Position numbers and translations under genes: made by a program. This document shows positions 1 through 11,594 of a stretch of 64,000 nt of DNA, piece after piece. The first letter of the stretch is position 1, and the number at the start of each line of letters is the position of its first letter. The notes beneath the pieces were generated by a model. The model did no database searches. It was not told where the DNA came from and saw only the letters and a program-made list of their open reading frames with translations. The stretch covers positions 18,218,132-18,282,131 of the forward strand of contig NC_060885.1 in assembly GCF_014805685.1 (NCBI RefSeq), given 5' to 3'. Origin of the DNA: Silurus meridionalis. Lineage: Eukaryota; Chordata; Actinopteri; Siluriformes; Siluridae.

Positions 1-1761
1 TAGAACATCCAAGGCTAAGAGTAATAAGTGTTTGTCTTTTTTTTTATCTGTCTAGATCAATTTTGTGAAATTTGGGGTCATTTTATTTTGAGCACTGGCT
101 TCTTCTGTGTTGACAATAAATGGCAAGAAACAGGTCATTACACATTTATTATAAATATATTTTGTTTTCTCTTTCACTTGCCCTATGTCTTGCTTCTGAC
201 CTTTCACCATCCCAGTGAACAGTTTTGCAATCATGACCTGTCCTATTTTTCTTCTTTTAATGATATCCCACTGTTTATTTTTATACTTGCACAATGGAAT
301 GCATTGTAGAGCACAGCAATAGATGATACACTATTACAGCAATTGGGAGTGTCCTTAAATAGTTTAATGTTTAAATCTTGCTGTTTAAATCCGTATTTTA
401 TTTGTGCATAGTCAATAACACAAACACATCAGCTTTAGCTGTTGTCTATGCTTTAATGCCCAGACTAATGTAGTCACACAGAAAGCAGACATGTCTTCCA
501 GCCTGGGCCGGTCAATGGCCTTACTGAATAAACTCTGACTAAGTTGTTCTGTCCTTTTCTGCAGACTGGAGGTCAACATGTTGAAAAGGAAGGTTGTCTG
601 ACTGTGTTGTGATCTGTAATGCTTTGTGCTCATACATGGCTGTATGAGCCAATTCGCATACAGCTTCACTATGTGTCACCAAAAAATGTGCTTTTGAAAT
701 TGGAACTTGAATAAAAGTCATTATTTTGGGCCTAGCATTTGTTTGCAGAATTTAGATTCAGAGCTATTTATATTCGTGGAACTGATCTATTGTTTGGGAG
801 TGTGACCTGAATATTTGATGTTGCACATAATGTTACCATAATAAGAAAATATACAAAGCTGAATGAGAAAGAGCCAAGTTTATGCAAGCCCTTTGTTTTT
901 CATAAAAGTTTGTCTCATTAATAGGCTGGTTTATGGACTGCGACCACCATGCAAAACTTGTAGAATAAAGCCAGGATCCTGAGAGACTTGAGAAACAACT
1001 CGAAAAATAAGCATGTTTTATGCTCTTAAATGAAAGCTTGAACTTTATGCTCTGAGGACTTTATATGCTTGTAAATTCAGATATGTATGAGCAGATACAG
1101 CACCTCCTATATATACTGCACTCTCCTCATATAAACAAGCTTTACACTTTGGAACATACACCTACACTTGTGTCTTGTACATACAGTAGACACCCGTTTG
1201 GACTTGGTGGCTGCCTCTCCGGTTATGTCAAGTAAAAATGCAACGGTGTTACAAACATCAACCAGGCAACCACTGCTAAACAAACATAAATGGCAATGTA
1301 CAACCCAGAAATTAAAAACAAATGGACTGCCTCGTCCATCATCATCTGTCAGAGACCTGGACTCAGCTCCATATGAGGAAATGACTCCCTCACTTGATTA
1401 GCAGGGAAGCACTGGGCCACATTGTTTTGCTGAAAGATTAATTTTGTTCTTTGATTAGCTTTAGTTGACAGACAGTCATATTTTCCTTCCTATCTTTAGA
1501 AACTGTAGGCAGGAGTGATTGTAATATTACTTTTCTCTTTCCTGCACATCAGCAATAAACTGGTTCCTAAAAACAGCACAAGATAAAGTGGACATGTGTG
1601 ATTTTGTCTCATTCTTGATCACTGCTGCTGTCACTTAGTTTCTAGTTTCATGCTGTGGAAACCACTGGGGAAATATAGGATTTGAGAGGCCTGGTGAGAT
1701 CATGGCTCCATTGACTGACTCTCTGGGGACTATAACAGACATACAGATAAGGGGAAACACG

Positions 1762-1878
<117 letters not shown>

Positions 1879-4800
1879 ACTCACACACATACTTTGAATC
1901 CACATTCATGGATGTACAGCCAGAAAAAACATGGTAGCAGGGAAGTTAAAACTGGATTGAAATTAAAAACTAAACAAGACCACACATTAGATATGTTTAT
2001 TGTGGCTCAGATATTGGAGACCTTTATGAATGTGGAAATGGAACCGAATTTGGAAGAGACTTTTTGGAAATGATAAATGTTCACATATAAAGATACATGA
2101 TGTTTTTTTTATTATTATTATTTCATTTAATTATATGTTTTTCTTGTTATGTTTTTAATTATATGTATTTTATTTGCCTACATTGTCTGTTAGTGATGAC
2201 ATTTTGCTAGTCTGCTGTGCAGTTTTCTTTTCTTTTTCTGAAGTGCTTTTAAAACATTTTAAATAGAAAATAGAAAAGTTGTATCATGCCTTCTCTACAA
2301 TACACTCATCATTCATCGATGTAAAGTTGAAACTGAAAGACTAGACAACCTTGGTAAATTTACAGGGTTTTTGTAATGTAAAAATGAAAGCTTAAGCCAT
2401 TAAGCCATTAAACCATTGTCTAGCTTTTTTCTGTCAGCTACCTTACCTTATAACATTTTTACATGCAGGGAATGACCAAACACTTTTCTGATGTTCTAGT
2501 GAAGACGTTTTGGAGATGTTGGTAACATCCCTGTAGATTTCTCCACTCTTTGATGATGGCTTTCATGGTTTCCATGGTACATGTTTTGTTAGCCCCAGGT
2601 GGACCATGGCTTCAGTAGTTGGATAAAACAATGAAAATCATACAAAACAAAAATCCAGCAGCCTTCTTTATTCAGGTATAATCAGAATGACATGTGAAAG
2701 AATTACTTTCAAACCTGAACTACATAGGGATTTAATCATTCTGAGCACAGTCACATATACCATTGTAAGATATTTATTTATTTTACTATTCACATTCTTT
2801 TGGTTGCTATATTACATTAGTCATGCAATATGTTTATGGACAAATATAACAGGATTGTGTTGCTTTAGTCTAAAAGTGTTAATTAAATTGCTGAATTCAT
2901 AGCCACTTTCCCTCACCTTTTTCCTGTCTAAATGCAAGAACAGGCTTTTTTTTTTTTTTTTTTTTTACAATAATAAGTCTTTCCCATTTAGCATGCCTGC
3001 TTTGTGGACATCTTTATCACCTCACTAACCCTTAATTATATGTTTGGTGAGTTATGCAGGTGGGGAGCCTATGGAATGCATGGCTGGAGGGTCTGAGGTC
3101 TGAGCAGGTCATAGAACTGTTTTGGGGACTAAGCCACCTGGTGTGCAGTTCACAAAGAAAGGCATGGCCTCTGCATTTCAAAACATAGGTCAGTCCTTTA
3201 CTGCTATTGACAAGGAACCAGTAAAACACGGTTTGTTTTCTTATGAGGGAATTAGACAGCTTGATGTTTGACACAGTAGGACATGGGTGGGATTACTGAT
3301 GTCATGGGCATACAGTAAGATTAAGCTCTGTTACTGAAAAGTAGTTTTAATGGGGCTCTTAACAGTGGTAATTTATAGTTGCTCCTGGAGTCACTTACTG
3401 CTATCTTTAGTGGCCTGGGCTTTTTATGAGCCTGAGCTTATGACCATACAACACTTTGTGTAAATAAACATAACTAGCATACCTGCTTGCTAGCCTCACA
3501 CACAGCTAATAGAAACATACTTACTCCTTTCTTTTTGGCTTGCTCATGAGCAGAGTTAAAGCAGTTATCGTTGCACCCCTGCTCTGCAATCAACTTTATT
3601 GTATATCACTATTAGAATAAAATTGTATTCCATATTTAACACAAATAACAGTAGCATATTTTTCAACTGGTATGTAAACTGTCCTTTAGCTGAACTCATG
3701 CCCTGACCTGTAGTGGGTGGGTTGTAAACCAACTGCACTACTTCTGTCCTCCCTGAAAGTTGGTTCTCTTCTTTATACATGTAATTTGCATCTGTGAATC
3801 TTAATATCCAATAAGAACTGAAGACTGCCAGTGAAACAGTAAAAGTTTTTGCTAAATAAAGGAGCCTATTGTCTCTGGATAGCAATCAAGTGCAGCCAGT
3901 TAATTCGATTTATGTAATTTATTAAAGCACAGACAACTGCTCTCAGCAACAAAGTCCTCTTGTTCTCAGTCATCTCCCATGGCATCACCCCAGCTTGGGG
4001 ACTGTATGCCCAAACTTAAAATGTCAATCAGAATCTGTAAGCTTTTACTGTCTGCCAGTGGAGTAGACTACTGATTAAAATAGTACCTGTTTTATCTAGG
4101 TGGCATGATTTTAGATGTATATTATACGTATCATTTTGTTTCTTTATTTATTTTAGTGACGTGCACAATATTATAAATCATGCATATGCACTGTTGATTT
4201 TTTTTTTTACACCAATCCTGACTATCAACATATCTATTTTGCACCAGTCCAGAAATATCCAGTGCATTTATGTAAAATGTGACATGCAGTATTATAGTAT
4301 TCTGTTGAAATTAACTGAACTGGAAATAGTGCATCTTTTTGGAACTAGGCCGGCTATGCTTCAGAGCCATTGTAGTATGTCCAGTGTGAACTCATCTGTG
4401 GGTTATTAAGCTTTTGAAACAAAGCCCTACAACTAAAATAAATAATATATTATAATAAATAGACATTGTCCTTGACCTCCTTTTTTTTACATTAATGAAA
4501 ATACAAACACTGCATGCACACATTTACTGAGGCCATACACAAACCCAAATTTACAGTAACAGCTCTGTCAGAATACTGGTTACTTAATAATTTAGCACTG
4601 AATATTAACTAAGCATAGAGCTTGCATCACGTGCAAAATGTTTTGTAAACAACAGTTATAGTCAAGACAGATGGTATGCAGAATGCAAGTATGTAAGGCA
4701 GTTGTGCCGTGAGATTCGAAGTGCAGTGTTTGCTCAGTATGCATAAGATGTAGAGCTCTGTCTTCAGCCCAGCGACAGGGAAATAGGTATCTAACTTACC

Positions 4801-5524
4801 TTTTGAGCTTAACTCCTTTTATGGCTTGCATTACATTGCACTTTTTCTGTATAGCTGTCATATGATTTTTTTATATATATGTTATAACCAGTGACTACAG
4901 AATATTCAACACAACAAATATGATAGAATGCAAAGGATGTGAAGCCATTTAGATGGATACACAAATAACGTTGGTGGACTATGTTAAGACTAAGGAATGT
5001 CATATATGCTGCTCAAGCAAAGTTCGTGACACAAGGTTTACATTAATTATGTCTCAGTAGAGGCTGGTGGAAGCTTTGTGAATCACTAACAATAAAATTA
5101 AACATTGTATTCCATGGAGATAAAATAGTATGTTATGTAAGTATTTTGGCAGAGTGTAATAATAAATGAGAATGCACAGTATGGAAGCATATCTCATACT
5201 TGATTTGTAAGAAAGCACAAATCTGATAAGAAAAAAAAAATCAGTGGGCTGTCGAAACAATCATCTAAAAATACACCTGGCATGCCATGTGAGAAAGTGA
5301 TACAATGTGAGACAATAAGTGTGATTAGAGAGAAATAGAGAGAAAGACATAGTGATGGGAAAATGTAAATGGTTAGAAAGCAGGAAAAGCAGCGTGGTGA
5401 GAATTACCAGCTGACAGAATATAAGAAGATAATAAATGCTAGAGTGTTAGAAGAAAAAAGACAGGCTTTCCTCTGCCCTGGGAATTCCTAACTGGCTACT
5501 CCAACGTACAGGCAATAAGAATAT

Positions 5525-5755
5525 AGTAACTCCTGTTTTTCGAGATGGTTACGATCCAAAACAAAAAAACGCGATAAACGGCCGCCACCCCAAAAATTGT
5601 ATTATTTCAACATAAAACTCCATAAAAACTATTACCTATAGGTTTTTTGGTTTATAGTGGTATCAATAAGAAACTGGGAAAATCAGCAAAACAAATTAGT
5701 CATGTGGCAAATGCAATTCCGCGATAAACTGGGGCCGTGAGTTTCAAGAAGTACT
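5525..5755. repeat. possible MITE-like segment with GCGATAAAC motifs
   Basis: CGCGATAAACGG near 5570 and CGCGATAAACTGG near 5720 recur in direct orientation within an AT-rich block, like fish interspersed repeats I recall. No clear terminal repeats or target duplication are seen, so confidence is low. Confidence 0.3.
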
Positions 5756-6890
5756 AGAAAGGCCATTTGTGCCCCTTAACACAGCTATATCAGCCAGATT
5801 TTTTTTATTTCAGGTACAAAATTATCACTTTTGAAAGATGTGAAATATATTCTGTAAGCAGACTTAAGTAATGCTTTTTAATTCTGGAATCTTACCTGAT
5901 AGCAAAAGGTGAAAGATCTCATTGGCTCAGAGGCTCTGAAGAGGATTTTTCGCAGTGAGTGCAACAAGAAGATTCATTCATTTATTTATCTTTACTGAAC
6001 ACTTTATCTTTTCAGGGTCACAGGGATTTCAGTGCCTATCCCAGGGCATAAGTCAGGGACATCAGTCCATTTGTCCACAAAAGCACCCCCCCCCACACAC
6101 ACACACACCTCTTGCTCCTTTACAAACACATAGTAAATGAATTTAACACCTACATACTGTGTATATTTAAGGAATATCTCCCAAGCAAGCCTGCAATATT
6201 GCTTTTATGCAATAGAAAAATTTTGCATACCTGGAATTTAGACACAGTATGGACATCTGTTTATTTTTGCTCTATTAGTAAAAATAGATGCCAAAGATGC
6301 CACACACACTCTATTGCATGTCAGCTAGCTGCCTAGATAAAGAACATTGTAAATTCCTGCTAAAAGTGCTTTTGGTAAAATTGCTGCTTTTACTTTCTTT
6401 TTATTTTCATCTGACTTTAAAGTCCAAAGTTAAAATGCTGAAAAGCTTAATTTGCCTTTTTTTTATCTTATGTTGCAAACACAAACAAGCATTACACACA
6501 AAAAAATGTCCCAGTGTGGTTATAAATATCATCATTCTTGGATGGAGGCACAACTAAACAAATTAGTGTACAGGAACGAGGTGTTGGATGATATGTTTTA
6601 GCACATATTTACTGTTGTCAGCTATATGAGTGCAAAATCAGGAACATTATATCCTAACTGTTCTTATTTCGGTGGCAGAACTGATAAAGTGGCGATGCCA
6701 GTGTCACCTTGTCCATTAAATCTTGGCTTTCTGTGGGTAGTGTAACAGGAATAAGATGAGTAATGTCTGCTCCTGCTCTTACCCAAGAGGGCACCGTCAA
6801 ACACCTGTAATCCTATCTGTCCCTCAGGTAAACAGGGGAACACAGCATTACTCTACAGTACTACTCAGGCATTAGGGAGAGACAGATAGT

Positions 6891-6996
<106 letters not shown>

Positions 6997-7330
6997 AAGA
7001 TTTTATACTAATATGCTTTGAGTGAAATCATTTTGAATATAATGTCTGGAAAATGCTTTCCATTCCGATTATGAGAGGTTTCCCAGGCAAGAACAATATT
7101 TAAGAAAACAATTAAAAATACATATTGAAAGAAGAAGCCTAGTATGAAAATATGATGTCCTCTTATTATGTCAAGACTCTCAATCTCTCTTTCTTGTCCT
7201 TTCTCTCTATCAGGGGTTTCATTATAGTCTTAGGACTTGTAATATTGTTGGTAAGGGGTTTTAATTGACCCAAGAGTCACATTTCTTCCTAAAAAAACTA
7301 TACACAGTTTCCAGAGAGATATCTGATGTA

Positions 7331-8040
7331 TACAGTTGATGTAAAAAGTCTACACACCATTATGAAATTGCAGGTTTTTTAAATATAAAGATATGCATTT
7401 AAAATATAGCAACATTAATATCAGACAATGTTAAATCTTTTGCTCAGTATTCCAGCAAACAGAAATCCTAAGGAAAAATAAAAATTTCTTTATTGGGAAT
7501 ATATCTAAAAAAAAAACCTTATTGCATAAGGCTGAACATCCATCACAAATGATACTTTGTGGAAGTACCTTTTGTCATTAATATGGCATCAAGTCTTTGT
7601 GAATAAGTCTCTGTTACCTTCACATATCTAGACTTTTGAACTTTCTCCCACTCTTATTTGCAAAAAAGGGGACCGACTGCATTGGGATCTCCTGTGTATG
7701 ACTCTTTTTAGGTAATTCCATAGGTTTACAATGGACTTGAGGTCTGGGCTCTGGCTGGCCCATTCCAGGACTTTGATTATTCTTTTCTGAAACTATTTCT
7801 TTGTTGGTGTTTACTATTTTGGGCCATTGTCAAATGTGTAAAATGTGAAATGTGAAGTTCCTCGTCATTTGTAGCTTTTTGAGAGAGGACAGAAAGTTCT
7901 GTGCCAAAATATCTTGGTATCTGGATCTATTAATTTACCCATCTATCTTGACAATGCTCCTGGCCAAGCTGAAGAGAAGCAGCCCAAAAGAATGATGCTA
8001 CCCCAACTATGCTTCTCTATTGGTATGGTGTTCCTTGGAT
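7331..8040. mobile_element. Tc1-like element, left part (split by L2 LINE)
   Basis: The left end CAGTTGATGTAAAAAGTCTA at 7331 resembles the terminal repeat of fish Tc1 elements with GTAGACTTTTTAYATC ends. The interior (for example GGTCTGGGCTCTGGCTGGCC near 7742) matches the reverse complement of a Tc1 transposase region that has many stops. Tc1-type sequence stops near 8040, where an L2-like LINE begins, and resumes near 9796. No intact frame remains. Confidence 0.65.
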
Positions 8041-9795
8041 GGTGCCCTGTATTGGCTTTCTTGATAAAATTGCTAACAACATAGACATTATCCTTACTAG
8101 CACATTAGACACCGTTGCCCCCATCCGGTTAAAAAAGGTTAGAGAAAAAACAGTGTGTTTAGAATTGCGTATGAAGACAGAATGCTCAGCTACAGATAAG
8201 CGCTAAATGCTGCTAAAGCTGAGCACCTGAGCAAACTCATAGAAAACAACAAAACTAAGCCCAGGGTTCTTTCCAGTACAGTAGCTAAATTAACAACAAA
8301 TCAGGTATCTGAAAAATTTATTCCATCACAGTTTAGTAGTGAGGACTTTATGAATTTCTTCACTGAAAAAAATTTTATGTATTAGAAAAACAATTCCAAC
8401 CTCTGACAGCATCTCCTGATCTAATCGTACCTAAAACTCCTCAACTAAACTGTTTTACATGTATAGGGCAGGAATAGCTGTATGATGTAATTATCAAAAC
8501 CAAATCAACAACATGTCTGTTAGATCCTATTCCAACTCAACTACTGAAAGAAGTGTAACATAGAGCTGGTAAACCTCCTCTTAATATTATTAACGCCTCA
8601 CTATCTTTAGGTCAGGTCCCTAAACCCCTCAAGCTGGCAGTTATTAAGACCCTCATTAAGAAACCTAATTTGGATCCAAACACACTATCAAATTACAGAC
8701 CCAATTAAAATCTCCCATTTATGTCTAAGATTTTAGAAAAGATTGTGTCTGCCCAGCTATGCTCCTACTTACAAGATAACAATATCTTTGCAGTTTTAGT
8801 CAGGTTTACAATCACTAACTACCTGTTTTTAGCTTCACACCAAGGCTACATCTATTAGTTTTGCTACATCTTAGTGCTTTATTCGACACTATAGATCACG
8901 ACATTCTCCTAGATCGCCTACAAAATTACATCAGCATTCAGGGGCAGGCATTGAGCTGGTTTAAATCCTACCTGCCTGATCGTTACCATTTTGTAGACTT
9001 AAATGGAGAGCTATCCAGGGTAATGCAAGTAAAATTATGGGGTGCCACAAGGTTCAGTTCTAGGACCCCTGCTTTTCACAATATACATGCTAACCTTGTG
9101 AAATTTTATTAGAAGGCATGGGATTAGCTTCCACTGTTATGCTGATGATACCCAGCTATATATCTCATCAAAACAGAATATACAGCTCAGTTGGCTTGGA
9201 TAACTGAATGTGTCTGAGGTTACGCCAGCCCTAGTCACGTCCCACCTCATGAAGATTGTGGACCTTTAAAGAAGTAGATGCCAAACACTGCAAACATCCC
9301 GAACCATCTAGAGATGTACCAGTGCCATTTGGATTCCACTTCATGTGGAGTTTGGACATTGGACCTCTTTGAGTGTTTAAAGGCCTGAGTGTCTGGCATG
9401 TAGAAGTTTGTGTTGGATCTATGATTATCACAAATGTTGAGCTATTTTATGAGTTGCTCAGTAGCTCCTGGTTCCATAATCACAAATGACTGTAAATGAC
9501 TGTAGAAAGGACATTACTCATAATCTTACATTCCAGTGCTCATGTTAGTTCTCAATCTCCAGTGTTCTGTATTGTTTAAAGATTTATAATCACACCTTTT
9601 GAGTCTGGTTCCTCTCAAGGTTTCTTCCTCATAACATCTAAGGGAGTTTTTCCTTGCCACAGTCACCATGGCTTGCTCATCAGGGATAAATACACATCAT
9701 TTACCTTAACTCTTAAATTCAGTAAAGCTGCTTTGAGACAATGTCTGTTGTGAAAAGCGCTATAGAAATAAACTTGACATGACTTGACTTGACTT
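8041..9795 (+). mobile_element. L2-type LINE fragment, 5'-truncated and decayed
   Basis: Broken frames encode reverse transcriptase pieces: PKPLKLAVIKTLIKKPNLDP near 8620-8680, a disrupted fingers motif ending in SKILEKIVSAQLCSYLQDNN near 8720-8790, FDTIDHDILLDRL near 8885 and ALSWFKSYLPDRY near 8950. YADDTQLYIS, with the catalytic YADD, is near 9140-9170. The 3' end shows the typical fish L2 tail: GGTTTCTTCCTCATAACATC near 9620, GCTGCTTTGAGACAATGTCT near 9727, then a short (TTGACTTGACA)-like repeat ending near 9795. Stops and frameshifts make it inactive. It is in the same orientation as prkg1 and upstream of it. Confidence 0.8.
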
Positions 9796-10400
9796 TGTGC
9801 CAAACATACAGTTTAAAATTATGGCCAAATTGTTTTTTTTTTTTCTTGTCAGACCATTTTTCCACATGGTTTGGGATGACTGAATCTTTTGGCATAATTC
9901 AGATGGGCTTGCATATTCTTCTTTGTAAAATAAAATGGCTTCCATCTTGCCACCCTTCCCCATAGTCCGAAATTGTGCAGAATACAGAAGATGACATGCA
10001 AGAAATTCATGTAGATCCTCCACTCTTGTTGTTGGCCTCTTGGTAGCTTTGCTGATAAGTTTTCTCCTTGAAGTCGCCTATCATTAACTTTAGAGGGTCT
10101 TCCTGATCTTTGTCTCTGTGGTGCCACATTTTCTCCACTTACTCATGAAGGTTTTGACATTCAGTGCCTTTGACACTCTTTAATATCCCTCTCATGAATG
10201 GTACATTTCACAAATTATATAATTCTTTGGCAACTCTTTGTTTCCCATGATTCTTTTATTTTGTTTTATTCAGAAACACTTTAATTGATGGCAGGTGTAT
10301 GGCATTTATCTACATGCCTAATTTTTATGTGCCTGGTTAACCTAGACATTAAGACTGTGCAGACTTATGCAGTCAAGGTATTGTAGTTTATTTATTTTTT
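9796..10400 (-). mobile_element. Tc1-like transposase remnant, right part
   Basis: On the minus strand, 10127-9849 reads RPSKVNDRRL, then after frame loss FGLWGRVARWKPFYFTKKNM and a basic segment, the pattern of Tc1 transposase between its helix-turn-helix and first catalytic Asp. Near 10350-10390 GACTTATGCAGTCAAGGTAT matches the subterminal part of such elements. The outer right terminal repeat is not seen. Together with 7331-8040 this is one element split by the LINE. Confidence 0.7.
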
Positions 10401-10639
10401 CAAAATTACCAAACATAATTCTATTATCTGTGTATATTTGTTTGTTGAAAGAATGTAACAAGTCTGACATTTATGTTATCTCTTTCTTTATATTTTTAAA
10501 TCCAGCAATTAGTAGTTCATGCACATAACACTCTGTTGACCATGTTGTCTAATTGCTAATGCAAAATTTTGACTTTGAGTCAACGTTCAAATGTATTTTA
10601 GCCCGCACAACCCAATTCATAACAGTCGAGTCGAGTTAC

Positions 10640-11072
10640 ACTCCGCTACGTCATTCTGTCGCACCACGTGACACACGAGAGCTCTGAGTTGTTCTATCTC
10701 GACGTTGAGAGTGAGGGGTTTGCAGTAATTCCGGATTTGCTCCATCTCGGAAATGAATGAATAAATCACAGACGGCTGCGATCCTTCTCTCCTTCCGTGC
10801 TTCCCGCGCGCACGCGCGCGTGTGCGTGTGTGTGTGTATGTGTGTGTAAAGTGACGGGGCGGAAGAGGGGCTGGAATTGCTCTGTGGATGAGAGGTGATC
10901 ATCATCATCATCCTCATCAGCGCCCTGAGTCTCCGAGTTCACTTGGACCAGCGACCAGGATTCCGGAGTTCAAAAGTAAGCTGTCGTCCGGCGCGCGCGC
11001 ACCCTTCATTGTCGCCTGCGTTGCGATTGAACTTTTGGAGCGCCTCAAAAGGGGGGAAAAAAGAAACGAAAA
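10640..11072 (+). promoter_or_regulatory. prkg1: CpG-rich promoter and 5' leader of prkg1 alpha
   Basis: CpG and GC rise sharply from about 10640, against AT-rich sequence upstream, and stay high to the alpha start codon. Visible candidate sites are a CRE-like TACGTCAT at 10647-10654 and a CACGTG E-box at 10665-10670. An alternating CG/TG tract lies at 10806-10847. No clear TATA box is seen, so a dispersed CpG-island promoter is likely. An upstream ATG at 10888 opens a 62-codon frame that ends in a TGA overlapping the alpha ATG. The transcription start was not determined, so the promoter/leader border is unknown. Confidence 0.7.
10806..10847. repeat. alternating CG/TG tract in the alpha leader
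   Basis: The stretch is almost pure alternating purine-pyrimidine (CGCGCACGCGCGCG followed by TGTG units), a class of sequence able to adopt Z-DNA. It lies about 230 nt before the alpha start codon. Confidence 0.8.
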
Positions 11073-11329
11073 ATGAGCGACCTAGAGGAAGACTTTGCCA
11101 AGATCTTGCTTCTGAAGGAGGAGAGAATCCAGGAGCTGGAAAGGCGCCTGGCGGAGCGTGAGGATGAAATCCAGGAGCTGAAGCGGAAGCTGCACAAGTG
11201 TCAGTCCGTGTTACCGAGCGCGCAAGTGATAGAGCCGAGGACACGGCGCGCGCAGGGCATTTCAGCCGAACCGCAAACGCACCAGGATTTAAGCAGACAA
11301 AGCTTCCAGAAATACGCCAAATCAGACAG
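11073..11329 (+). CDS. prkg1: prkg1 exon 1-alpha: leucine zipper and autoinhibitory segment
   Basis: First coding exon of the alpha isoform: 85 codons plus two bases of codon 86 (AG, completed to Arg by exon 2). It starts MSDLEEDFAKILLLKEERIQ and continues as a heptad leucine zipper to about residue 42, which in this family forms the parallel dimer and binds targets such as the myosin phosphatase subunit. Cys43, the redox-sensitive interchain disulfide cysteine, is present. The autoinhibitory sequence RAQGISAEP is at residues 59-67. The exon is three codons shorter than human, with the loss in the linker, and several mapped autophosphorylation positions differ. The donor is CAG|GTGAGC at 11330. 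The ATG at 11073 is fixed by homology to the family N-terminus. Confidence 0.97.
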
Positions 11330-11558
11330 GTGAGCCTTCTGAACTGTCACAAAACAACCAAATGATCCAAATAGCAATAATGCGGTGATGTGATGAGTTT
11401 AGGCACCTGAATTTATGTTTCAATGCACATTTTCTACACCTTTACTTGTGCTACAGTCTTTCTGGTATGAATGAATAGTGCACTTCTTTCATTCTCATTC
11501 GCTGATGATGACCGCGCATCTTTCTGTGCAAGGGGAAATAAAGAAGGTGGTGGTGGTT

Positions 11559-11594
<36 letters not shown>

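Noticed and set aside
10939..11244. 101-codon antisense frame over exon 1-alpha
   Set aside because: It is the shadow of the GC-rich leader and exon. The sense frame has clear homology to PKG1-alpha.
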